NCBI GenBank assembly: GCA_026874595.1 | Contig: CM049316.1 | Location: 32,901,339 to 32,965,338 of the forward strand | From: Sipunculus nudus | Lineage: Eukaryota; Annelida; Sipuncula; Golfingiida; Sipunculidae | DNA length: 64,000 nucleotides | Reading direction: 5' to 3' | Part shown: positions 1-11,800 of the stretch, one piece after another | Numbering within the stretch: position 1 is the first letter of the stretch | Layout of the letters: each line of letters starts with the position of its first letter | The notes under the pieces: model-generated | Database searches by the model: none | Seen by the model: the letters and a program-made list of their open reading frames with translations, nothing else | Told to the model about the DNA's origin: nothing | Position numbers and translations under genes: made by a program

Positions 1-454
1 TAATAAATTATGTTAAAGTTAGATATATAATATCATTGTCAACTCGAGACAATGTAATATTCAATTTTATATATTCAAGCATCTTAGAAAAGGCACGACT
101 GAACAACCGGACACAGGTAAACAAGTGTGTTTGGAGTGCTAGTTGACGCAACGCGTTATCCAGAGCTCCTTATTGGTATTTAGGTATGTGGTTCAATTTT
201 ACAGATATTATGGTAAATATATTTTAATGTCCAACCTCCAAAGCAGCTAACGATTAAAAAGGTGACAGCGTACTTGTAGACCTTGAGGCGTTGTCAGAAA
301 TGACGAAAATATTTGCACCCTTTTAGAGCGTTCAAGTTCGTTCCTGGCTGAAGGATGTAACAGCTCTCTGACATCCAGTACCCTGGTCGTATATATATAT
401 ATATAAACATATTTGTTTTACATGGCTTACAAATAGTTTTTATAACTAATCAAG

Positions 455-645
455 GCACTCTCCATGGCTCCGGTGATGGCGTACGGTAGTGTCTGGAGGT
501 GGAGGAAACCGGAGGACCAGGAGAAAACCACCGAGCTTGGACGGGCCACTACAACCCACTCTCATGGCCATGCCAGGGATCGAACCCGAGAGAGCCGAGC
601 GTTTTATCCCTCGGTTGTCCAGACCCCTAAGCAGACTCTCTTATG
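455..645 (-). repeat. tRNA-derived SINE-like copy
   Basis: Read on the minus strand this contains a Pol III box B-like GGTTCGATCCC (near 575) downstream of a tRNA-like head (GGGATAAAACGCTCGG). A tail follows whose complement GGAAACCGGAGG..AGAAAACCACC is shared with copies at about 38,380-38,560 and 30,608-30,800. The rest of 1-450 shows no gene or recognised repeat except a short (TA)n run near 392. Confidence 0.6.
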
Positions 646-722
646 TCGCAGGGCCGAAATGGCGCTAGGATCTATGGGCATTGAAAAATGATGTAATACA
701 TGCTGGATGCTTGCACACAGAC

Positions 723-2538
723 ACAAGTGACCCAGGGGTCATGACACTCAGCTGACAAGGAAGACATTCACAAAAGGAATTTTATCATCTGAATGCCAAT
801 AATTTCAGATTTTCATGGACCTCCCTTGAAGTCTAATTAGAAGATTTTAGGTGCCATGAGTAAGACATGTGCCTTGCAAACGGATGACCGCTTCTTTGAA
901 GGTCTCAAAAGTGATGAAACACTCCATGATGAATGTGCATGCAAAGAATCATGGTGAAAAATGGTATTAGTTGTTCAGACACTGGAGGTTTTGTATCAAT
1001 TTTTTAATCATACTGAGGGGTATTTACAAGCGTAAATACATTCAAAGGATATGGGTAACAGGGACCTAATTTCAGGTTTCCATGGAGATTTTTCTGGTTC
1101 CTCCCTGCATGTTAATTAAGAAGATTCTATGTTGAATGGTTAGAATTTTTACCCTTTTAACGGAAGACTCCATCTTGAAAGGTCTCAAAAATAAAGAAAA
1201 AATCGTATAAAATTCGAAAAAAAAAATCAGATGGGGCCATCAGTTTGCAGAAACTGATGGAACACTCCATGATAAATTTTCATGTAAACAATCATGATGA
1301 TCAATGCAGTAGTTAAACTGACACTTCAGCTTTAGTATCAAATATTTTTTATTATTCTGCGGGGTACTTCCGAGACCCGTAGCTCGGAGAATATGGATAA
1401 CAGAGACCTAATTTCAGGTTTCTTAAGAGATTTTTTATGGACCTCCCTGCATGTCAAGTATGTAAATTTTATGTCCAATGGTTACGATTTGTGCCTTGTT
1501 TTGAGACCACAACATCTTTGAAGGTTTCAAAAATAGAGAAAAGTAAGTGCAAATATTCGTAAAAGTCCACGTGGCGCCACCATGCCTGCAGGAACTGATG
1601 AAACACTCCATGATCAATATGCATGCAAAGAATCATGGTGATCAATGTATTAGTTATTCCGATACTTGAGCTTTTGTATCAATTTTGTAATTATTCTGAT
1701 AGATATTTCTGTGCCCCATAATTCGGAGGATATGGGTTACTGAGACCTAATTTCAGGTTTCAAAGGAGATTTGTCAAGGGCTTCCTCTGATGTAACGTAA
1801 GAAGATTTTAGGTCCTATGGTTACGATTTGTGCCTTGTTAACGGAAAACCACATCACTGAAGGTCTCAAAATAGAGAAAAAAATGCGTAAACATTCAAAA
1901 TAAATCCAGGTGGCACCACCAGTCTACAGGAACACAAGGAACACTCCATGATTAATATGCATGCCAAGAATCACGGTTATCAATGCATCACTTGTTCAGA
2001 TACTGGAACTTTTGTATCGAATCTTTAATTATTCTTGGGTGTATTACTGAGCCCCATAGCTCGGAAAAAATATGTAACAGAGATCTAATTTCAGGTTTCC
2101 ATGGAGACTTTCCAAAAACCTCACTTGGTTTTTAAATAAGAAGCTTTTATGTCCAATGGTTACGATTTGTGCCCTGTGAACAATTACCAAATCTTTGAAC
2201 GTCTCAAAAATAGAAAAAAAATGCCTAAAATTCGGATTAAAATCCGGGTGGCGCCACCAGTCAGCAAGAACTGATGAAGCACTCCAGGATGAATATGCCT
2301 GCAAAGAATAATGGTTATCAATGCATCACTTGTTCAGATACTGGAACTTTTCTATCAAGTATTTCATTATTCTGGGGGGGGGGGGGGCACTTTTGAGCCC
2401 TAATTTCAGGTTTCTAAGGAAAATTTTCATGGATCTCCCTGCATGTTAAGTTAGAAGATTCCAGGTCCAGCGGTTACGATTTGTGCCTGGTTAACGGACG
2501 AACAGACGGACAGACGGAGAGACGGACGACGGACACAC
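723..2538 (+). mobile_element. Tandem-repeat element 1 (5' module, ~339-bp monomers, ACGG tail)
   Basis: It starts with ACAAGTGACCCAGGGGTCATG, a module also found at the start of the element at 58,571. About five diverged monomers of roughly 339 bp follow, recognisable from repeated GGATATGGGTAACAGAGACC, GGTTACGATTTGTGCC and GGTCTCAAAAATAGAG blocks and from GGTGGCGCCACC-like palindromes near 1,570, 1,909 and 2,247. It ends with GGTTACGATTTGTGCCTGG and an ACGG/ACAG microsatellite (2,503-2,538). Small ORFs inside are repeat shadows. The layout resembles the tandem-core, microsatellite-bearing non-autonomous elements known in bivalves. Confidence 0.75.
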
Positions 2539-2720
2539 AGTCATATGTCTATCAGGCAGCTGAACTAAAAAAAACTTTTGAAATATCTCACTCTTGTTCT
2601 TACTGGAGTGTGTCTTCGTATAGCAATGTAAGATCTCAGAATTATGTTAATAAACTAAAAAAGAGAAAAAGAATGCTGATAATGAAGTGTCAGGGCAAAA
2701 GCAAATATACCTTATATATA

Positions 2721-3731
2721 CAGTGAACTCCCGCATGACGACCTCCCCTTTAACACGACCACCCCGCTAACACGACCACTTTTCCTGGTCCCAGAATTGT
2801 CTAATATAAATTATCATATAAAAAAACTTCGCTACCACGACCATCCCGCTATCACGACCAACGACCACCTTTTTCGGTCCCGACCTTCACATGAGCCCCC
2901 GTATCACGACCACTACCCCGTGGCGACCGCGACCCATTGAGCAGATGACACGCTTGACTTAGATAATAGCCCCTAATGAATTAGCCGCATTACGACCACT
3001 GGCTCGTGGCGACCGCGGCTATTTGAGCAAGTGACATGCTCATCGTCCAGCTTGGACTTAGATAATAGCCCGCTTTCATAAGCCCAGCCATGGTTAGGCT
3101 TGTTTATAATGCCGCTTCACCTGTTAGCCAGACCATACGCATCAACAGATATTGGACTTCATGGTCCGTTATATTGTTTCTTGAGTACGGCTGTTAGATT
3201 AGTATTAAACATACTGAGCCAAAAGGAATTTGGCAAACATTACTGACACCACACGCATACATTCAGGTGAGTAAAGTTAAACTGTGACAAATCACATTTC
3301 AATGATCAAGCAGGAACCATATAAATAACACTTAGAATTTAATGTATTCATTCTGTTCTCACTACGTGTTGGACATCAGATCATCTTCGTGTTAAGACCA
3401 ATACTATAAGAATGACTTCATTACCAACTATTTGTTTCATTTGTGTGTTTTATTTCTATGTTAATAAAACTTTTGAATAATTATTTCAAAATTTATTATT
3501 TGTTTCATTTGTGTGTTTTATTTCTATGTCAATAAAACTTTTGAATCATTATTTCAAATTTATTATTTGATTTCTTTATAATTTAAATTAAACAGGGACA
3601 ACAACTTAACGTTTACTTGAAATACCCACATTTTCGCCTGCGGTAATACTGGCAGACTAATATTCAAGCATCCCGCGAACACGACCACTTTGCCTGGTCC
3701 CACAGGTGGTCGCGTTAGCGGGGTTTTACTG
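2721..3731. mobile_element. pogo/Tc1-like MITE, 1,011 bp, TA target site
   Basis: The ends CAGTGAACTCCCGC... and ...GCGGGGTTTTACTG form an imperfect terminal inverted repeat that begins CAGT and is flanked by TA on both sides. Subterminal regions are rich in CACGACCAC/GTGGTCG on matching strands and repeat 'ggtccc' blocks. No transposase ORF is present. A 68-bp direct duplication (3,431-3,565) lies inside and carries two AATAAA motifs. Confidence 0.75.
3431..3565 (+). repeat. 68-bp tandem duplication inside the MITE
   Basis: Two copies of a unit beginning TTTGTTTCATTTGTGTGTTTT, at 3,431 and 3,499, differ at a few positions. Each contains TCTATGT(T/C)AATAAAACTT. They look like a recent local duplication. 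Confidence 0.8.
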
Positions 3732-4614
3732 TATATATATGAGGTAGTCGGCGACATCTATAGGATACAGCTTTGATAGTCCTACAGCCAGTAATTCAGG
3801 CGCATGATGGGACGCTCGGACGCCAAAAACTGAGCCTTCGAAAGCGATTTCGAACGTCACAGACGTATACCCATGTGTTCCTGAAAGCATGCAAATATAC
3901 TAAACAGTGGGTATAACCAAAATTACCCTCAACTCTAACGATGATTTTACGAAGGGTTTTCCATGAGCGGAGTTCACTCCTTGGACACACACATCATAGT
4001 ATCTGGTTGACGACGTTGCCTTTGACCCTTCGAGAAATTATGGCAAATTTCTCAGAATTTATGAGAATATATGATAAAATTGCCCCCCCCCCCCCTCCCC
4101 CCTCCCCTTAAGGTACACTTGACTTCAAGACCAAAAAGGCAGACTTTTCCGAATGTTTTGCCAAAGAGGAGTTGTGTGACAAGATGGAGTGCCTCCACCA
4201 TGAATAAAACATAACGACCAGGTGTTGTTATACATTTAATGTCACTTTGGTAACGATTTTAGGCGGGTGTTTAACAAACAGAGCTAGAGATCTTGGTGGA
4301 TGTCAGTTCTGTTTCTATGACAACGCATCCCACAGGTGTCTCCGGGTGTATATAAATAAGATCTGAGTATATTATAAATACATTAACGTCATAGAACTCT
4401 AACTGGCGTCACTTAAATAGTTATTCACAACGGTTGAAGCAGAGATTTCGGAACATAACCTGCAGGCGTACAGCCCCAAATCTCTGTATATATTTATCAA
4501 TACCCACCTTAAATATTAAGTTAGTTCCATTCACTCTCCGTATCGAAGGGAAGGCAAATTCAAGAGAAAAAAATCCGTACTTTTGTGCGCATTTGCATAA
4601 ATATGATAACCCTA

Positions 4615-4768
4615 TTTATTCCTAGCGCAAGACTGTTAACTAGTTTAAAAGTTCAAGTAGTTAGATATCACATTTCGTTAAATATAAAACAACTTGCGAT
4701 TAGTACCTAATTACACTCCTAATTAGGAATATCTCCAGCGTATTCTTGCTTTCTTTGTTATTTTTATT
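4615..4768 (-). terminator. Candidate TRPC polyadenylation signals
   Basis: On the minus strand AATAAA occurs at 4768-4763 and again at 4620-4615, about 335 and 480 nt after the TRPC stop codon. The first lies immediately beyond the CAGTGG end of a MITE-like sequence (4,772), so a 3'UTR would run through that element. This is positional only; transcript ends were not seen. Confidence 0.35.
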
Positions 4769-4771
4769 TTA

Positions 4772-5030
4772 CAGTGGAACCTGTCTGAACGACTTCTTGT
4801 CTAATAAAACCAACTGTCTATTAAAACCATCCTTGAGGGAACCGATAACATTCACATTGATTATAACTGACTTGTCTGGTAAGACCACTCATGAATTAAA
4901 ACCACTTTTAGCCGGTTCCATCATGGGTGGTCTAATGTCACAGGCTTCATTGTATTTTGATAATCGTTTTACGACAGCATTTCACGACATTCCACTTTCC
5001 GTCATCAAGCGAGTTGTGCCTATATAAGAA
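4772..5030 (+). repeat. MITE-like end / degenerate element in TRPC 3' flank
   Basis: CAGTGGAACCTGTCTGAACGAC at 4,772 is a typical CAGTGGAACC terminus of pogo-like elements. Internal ACCAACTGTCTATTAAAACC and GTAAGACCAC motifs resemble the family's subterminal repeats. No matching right end was found, so the copy is truncated or degenerate. Between 3,735 and 4,770 I see no gene; a C-rich run lies at about 4,083-4,108. Confidence 0.45.
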
Positions 5031-5101
5031 ATTGCTTCGTATGGCATTGGTATTTTTTTGTAATCCCAGGCGGCTTGGTAATAAATGATGTTTAGATTTT
5101 T

Positions 5102-5802
5102 TTATAATCTTGTATCCTGTCTTTGCGGTCTGTCTTGTAATTCATAAGGGTCAGAATAATCCGGAATTGATGAATGTCGCGTTCGGTTTATCCGAGGTCT
5201 TGGGACTGACAGTACCGGTTGAGGTTGCACGTATTCCGGCGAAGGTGGCGCCACCTGTGTTTGAGATGTGAATGGTTCAGGCTTTGGGGCCAATTGCGTA
5301 GGTTCTAGTAAAATATCATCACCCGATAATACCGCATGGGGCAGTGATGCACTGCTATAATCTGACACCGGAACTGGCATCACGGGTTCTGGGTGTTCAT
5401 GAAAAATATCATCGCGCTGATGACGATGTGGTGTGTATTGATGCTGCGTTCTTCCGGTAACCGGAAGCTCATTTAGGCGCTCTTGTGAGGTACGTTCGTC
5501 TGCTTCAAGTATGGGAGCGTAAGTACTTCCGGGAGGGCGGTGATGGTGGCGGTGACCTCGCCATTGTGAAGACGATAAAAGGGTCGCCCCAAACCCTGTG
5601 TCTACATCACGAGGATCCGGCGCACTCGGAGGCGAGTTCCCCCGCCCCTCAGCGCCACCTGCCGGCACCGACGTTGGTTGTCCTGTCAATCTACTTGACA
5701 ACAGATTTATTGTGTCAATTATGCTTTCCTGTTGTAACTTGAGTGAGTTCAGCATCTCATAACGGAAGCTGGAGACATCTTGTTTAAGTTCCTCTATATC
5801 AC
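5102..5802 (-). CDS. trpc: TRPC last exon: coiled coil, Pro/His-rich tail, PDZ ligand (residues 757-989)
   Basis: The 701-nt exon has acceptor TTTTTATTGTAG|GTGATA and stop TAA at 5104-5102. It starts with the split Gly, then [17 protein letters not shown], the TRPC coiled-coil signature (IKQDISSLRYELL), extending to about residue 795. The remaining roughly 190 residues are low-complexity, rich in Pro, Ser, His and Gln, and probably disordered. The protein ends [10 protein letters not shown] at -2 and L at 0 make a class I PDZ ligand. The 12-bp palindrome GGTGGCGCCACC at 5244-5255 lies within the coding sequence and encodes part of VAPPSPEY. Confidence 0.96.
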
Positions 5803-8800
5803 CTACAATAAAAACAAAAGTGCTTTAAAGATCATATTCTTGTATACCCATTTTAGGGTAAAACGTATATTGCACACATTTTGTAGCGTTCCATGCCAAT
5901 CCTAGTATCCGACATGCAATATTCTTAATATTTATTCTAAAACTTAATTCGAATGTTAATATTACAATAAGTGAACTAATTTTCAAACATACAGAGAAAG
6001 AGAGAGAGGGGGGGGGGAATGCTGAAAGACCTAACGTTATCATTTTATAGGTATCAAATGTAACCTTCTGTGATTAAAAAATATTCTGAGTAGGGAATGA
6101 CAGTCCAACAACTATAAGCTAGACTATTCTTTCTACCTTCGTTGGACGGGGCGTCGTTCTGACTCTCAAATATGTACCGCTTCACCACGCGTTTTATTAC
6201 ACGCTGAAAGAAATAAGTTACATGGAATATATAAAACATACGCAATGTGTTTCCAGATATAATACAGTCCCATAACCATGAAGGCATCTGTCTCATCCTT
6301 CATTTCCGATTATAATTTTTGGGAATATGAGCTAGCTTATTCTTACAGCTGTACTCTGCGCCTGGTAGGTTCTTCGAGACGTTGGAGGCTAAGGTTCAAA
6401 GGTCACTTATATTGTTCCTAATTCTTGGTGATGCGCTTTTTGCAAGGTTACCTTTTTTAAATTTTTAATTTTATCAGTGATTGTGGCGATGTAGCAGTAT
6501 TGAAATCATTACGTTCAATCTCTGTGACATTATACATTTCACTTTACTCAACTTGAATCCTGAACTTCACCTCAGTGGTCAAATACCTCACATACCGGGC
6601 TGTCCCCCCTGACTTACTTCATACGTTAGTGGCTGATCTGCCCGCCAGGTGTCATCAGCGCGCAGCTCCAGTGGTGTACCGTTCATCCCCATGGTCTTTG
6701 TAAAGCCCCTCCGATTCTGGAGTTTAGAAATAAATAGAAGACATAAAATAATTGGTACTGAAAATGAATTTTAATTATTGACTTGGATATCAGGTTATAC
6801 CAAGATACTTTTTCATGTCAGTATATATATACAGCTCGACGAAATACAATGTTATTTTCAAACTTAAAATCAAATTTCTATCATATACAAGCAACAAATA
6901 TATTAATAGAGATGAGAAAATTGCTAATAAAATACCAGAAAAAAAGTTAGAAATTTTGCAAACAATTCCAGACAGCTATAAAGCGTTATAGATAGTGAGA
7001 TGTTATAACACTTAAAGGTAAGTATTCTCAACATTAAAAAGAAAGAAAAACGCAACTAAAGCTGAATAATTAGTTAATACATAATTTTCTTCGGAGATGT
7101 ATTGTAGGTGCAATGCGTAAAGATTGTAAGATATATAGTAGTTAGATGCAAGTTGTTAATCAAGCACACAATAATCTGAAAGCGACCATAAAGCAAGCAA
7201 GAAGCTATCAGAGCAGCGAAAATAAACGGTAAAATAAGTATCCCGTTAAACAGATAAACCACCAGTGGGATTCATCCAGGTGGGTGCCCAAACAGACCAA
7301 ACGATTGCCATTGCAACAGACGGATTATATTTATCTGTATTTATTTTCAAAAGAATATCGTGCAATATCTCTAATTTAATAATCGGGTTGTATGATTCTA
7401 AACCAGTGCAAGATTTACATGAGGGCTCATCCATAGGCTTAATTATAAAAGGGGACGGCCTCCTTCCCTGGAATATTCTTAAATAATTTTAATTTTATTA
7501 TATTTGTGATCATTAAATCAATTTAGAAAATATATATACATAGAGAGTAACAATTTCCAGCCCATATTGATGGGATGGCCTAAAACAGTCGCCCCTTGAT
7601 TTGACCATCCAACCCTAAGATGTTAAGTAACATTAAACTCGTACAGCAACCAATTTACAGTGGTCCCCTATACAGGCAATACTACCGTAATTTACTTGTC
7701 AAAACAAAAATTTCATAATTATCTGCCATTCTTCAGAAAGAAAAGAAGATAGGTCAATGGTTGTCCGGATCAGATACTATTCACAGTAACTTGATACAAT
7801 GGAACGGGATTTAATATAAAAAATTAAAGAAACTCCTAATTGCCCCAGGATTTCAGGAAAAAATTGTACAATGAAGAAAGGATTGATCAGCCGTGCATCT
7901 TGTATATTTGTGGGAGAATTACACCATAATATATGTGGACAGTCACACAAAGTTTTGGAACAGAGTGTCTGAAAAAATCTGGCAAACTTTCATTATCGCC
8001 CATCCTCTATGCATATAATTATGCCCATTGCATTTGACAGTAGACCTTTGTAACGTCACTGTAAAACTGATTACTTTCCCTAAAAGGGGTAGATTTTGAA
8101 ATTCCTGAATGATTCTTGTAGATATTACAACAAAATAAAAGCAAACCATATAACACATTTTGACCAATACAAATTATGTTCAATCAGCAATGCAGCAGTT
8201 ATCACACAATAATATTTCGACAAATAGGATTGAATAAAGGACAACATTTTTCTTAAAATTTACTAAATAGCCTGTGGAACATAACATTTATGAAATCATA
8301 ACATAACATAATATGGCTTGATTTTAAATAAAATTACAATATTGAGATTTTCTTTTGAATACTGTCAGGTTAATATGGGGGTTGTTATGGGGCAACAGTA
8401 TATGGATTCAATCAATGATGCATTCTGTTATGATTTGAAAAAAAAAAATTAAAATGTGAATCATGAATTTATATCCGTGGTGGGTAAGAGAGGTTAAGAG
8501 CATATTGGGGTGTTGTTAGCTAACGCCATCTATTGACCAGCACGGCAACCAACGTGCGCGCACAAACCTCTCGGGATTCCAATAAATCCAAGGTCTCTTC
8601 CTTTACGACCCAGCTCTGCGATGCAAAACTCATATTTTGTATTTTGTAAATTACAGTATGGCCTCATCAAGCGGTTAAGATTCCTTTCTGCACAAATCTT
8701 CAACAGGTTTTTAAAAGAATTCTCTTTGGCAATAACTAAGACATAATTCTGTGGAAATACTTTTTGTTTTCCCTTAACATTTTATACTCGCTAGGTTAAA

Positions 8801-11800
8801 TATAAAAATCTCCAATTATAAGTACTGTCAAACTGATACAACGTTTCATTATAAAATGCAAAAAGCATTTCAATACACTGAAAGATATCTAAACAATACA
8901 TTGACACTAATAGAGATTTGACAATATATTTATATATACTGTAAACTCTCGCCCGAAGGCCACCTGGGGTTCTCGACTGTTTATGTGTTCCTGGAGGTGG
9001 TCTTATTAACGAGGGTTTAGTGTAATATTTCATTTGATCTACCAGTAGGTTACCGTCACCTTACTAACTATAAGCTCAACAAATAGATTTGCAAATGTAT
9101 CTAATCGATCATGATCAGAAGTTTACACATAGAAATCACTCAAATAGGATTCATAATTAATAATAACCGATACAAATGAAAAAAGCCGAAACTAAAATAA
9201 TCTTCAGTTAGCGAGTGCTCCTCTGATCTTAACGAACAGCACCCCACTATGGATAGACATCTATTAGTTACACATATACAACTATACTACACAATGTATA
9301 ATTTTAGAAAGCGGAGCGTCAAAAAGTATTGTCAGTCTATATTTACTGTGCTGTCCCGCGCTCACTGGAAAATAAACATCATGTTCTATACCGACGATTA
9401 CTGAGTTTGGTTTTCAGTTTCAGGGGTTACGAGATTGACGTATGATTGACATATCAGCGAGAGATTTCCCCATAGGAATCTTATTTATCAGGGCTTACGT
9501 GAAAATATTCGGTGTTCAGACTTTGATGTACGTTTACACGTGTTCCGTTTGCTTTGTTTTATGTTGCTTTAGCAGGACAGACACCGAGTAGTCATTTGTT
9601 TTATTTTGTTTTGTGTGGTATTTGTTCAAGCTGATTAGTAGCTAGGTCACGTGCTAGTAGATTCTTATAGAGATGAACACTCATTAAGATACTTCTGTGA
9701 AGCAAGACCTGTTTGGATTTGGTTAATTAAATATCATTTGCACTTAAATAATCTTTTTTAGGTTTCCTTGACAGATTCAGCTTATTACAGTTCCGATGTA
9801 AAGGAGGAAAACGTTTAATATTAATTCCGTTTTCTTCACCTCTGCCTGGTGTAATGTTTATATTTTCTGATGACTTGAAGCAGCTGAAAATTCCATAGAA
9901 TCTCCCTAAAAATCTTTTACGTATTTACAATTTATGTTTATATAAATGTATTCTTCAAAATAAAGATTTATAAAAGTAAATTTATTGTCGCATTAACAAC
10001 TCATGATTGTTGCTAGAGAGAACAAAGCAAATAATAAAAATGGTATTTTCAGAAGAAATTGCAGTTGGTATCTGCACGATTTAAGCTTGACACTTGCGTT
10101 TGGATATATCAGGTATGTAATCATTTGTATGACACAATCAAAATATCCGGAATTCACAGAAAAAAAAACTTGGTAAGATGTTTATTTATTTATTTTTGCT
10201 GCTGAATGATGATGATCAGCATTGCCATTTGCAATATTTATATACACAGTAAACACTCGCCCGAAGGAAACCTAGGTTCAGGACGGCTTTAGATGCTCCT
10301 GAGTTTGGTCTTATTAACGAGCATTTACTGTAATGTTTCATTCCAGTACTATAGATTTTTCTTATTTCTTCTTCCCCAACTAAACCATGCCTGTGCTCTG
10401 GAATTTACCTCATTTTTTCGAGTCACAAACACAAGTAATTTACAAATAATAATTTAAAATATATAATGATATGATTGACAAAATATTAAAAAAAATCGAG
10501 CGCTTTCGGTCGTGTATTTGGACATAACCGTCTGGCTCAACTAATTCAAAGCTATGGTAACTGATTATCAATTGACTTAAAGGCTTTTTACACATCGTGT
10601 TTAATTATTAAATCATTGTATAATTTGAGAAGACGTCCCTGTGTATTTTGAATGTAACTCTCTAGAGTCATCCCTTCGCAAAGAAATCACCCGGATATGC
10701 CCAAAGATTTTTTTGTCTTACCAACAGACAAACCAAATTTGAAAGAGACATGGATGAAAAACATAACCTCCTTGGTTGAGATATTGACCATTCGAAAAGA
10801 CAGAGATCCTGATACAGAGAATTTAGTTGAGTGTGCGGGTCAAACACAGAGTAAGAATTATTACGCTGAGAAAAGACAATGTAACCAGGACAGACACCAG
10901 CACCAGCAATGAATAGATCTTATTGAATCAATTTGATTTTAAAGGTTCAACATATATTGACCGCGGATTTAATCAGAAGTGTTTAAACCAACCCCAAGCT
11001 GAAGCAGTGACAAGTACAGAATGGAATCGAATAGCTTTGTAATTATGGATGAAATTCAGACAATATGTATATATGCAAAATTTAAAAGAAATCAACTCAA
11101 CTCCATTACTTACGAGTATTAGTTGTTAGGATATCAAAATCTACTTAATCACCCAACTAGCCACTTCCAGAACTAAGAAAAGCACAGATCTGCAAGCTTC
11201 ACACTTGTCGAATGTCGTGCAACCAATTTTGATTTCACAAACTAAATGTTAAAGGATCTGTTAGACCATACATGAATTAGTCTTTAAGTATTAATGTACA
11301 AAAGGTTCATTAATTCAAAACTTTTTTCACGATTATGACGTTTTCCTGACGTCATAATCAGTAATGGAGTTTCGTTGTGACGTCACCTGGAAGAGTCCAC
11401 TCCCTGGGGGTTCTGTTCTTTCCACAGGATTGGTCTTCTTGGAATGACAAAAGCATGAAATACCTATTGCACTTAACGCTCTAAGAACTCAGAAACTCAA
11501 TATTATACTGAGAAATCAGATTTTGCCAGCAGAAATAATAACTTTAATGACAAAAATAACATAAAACGGAAAAACATGCAGTCAACTGCGTCGTGTATGA
11601 ATGGGAAGTTTATTAATTAATTATTTTTCTGTATCAGTGTTTTGACCAAAATACGACATTTCTTAATGCACCAAAGATTGACAAAATGTTCAAAAGTTAG
11701 GAGTTTACATATTTTTTTATCTTTTACAAACTAAAATTGTTTTAAACTCACGTTTATATTTACATTTAATGCTGCTACAAGGGTACTGTTTGTCGGATTA

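Noticed and set aside
5485-5742. 85-codon + strand ORF
   Set aside because: It is the antisense shadow of the GC-richer last TRPC exon.
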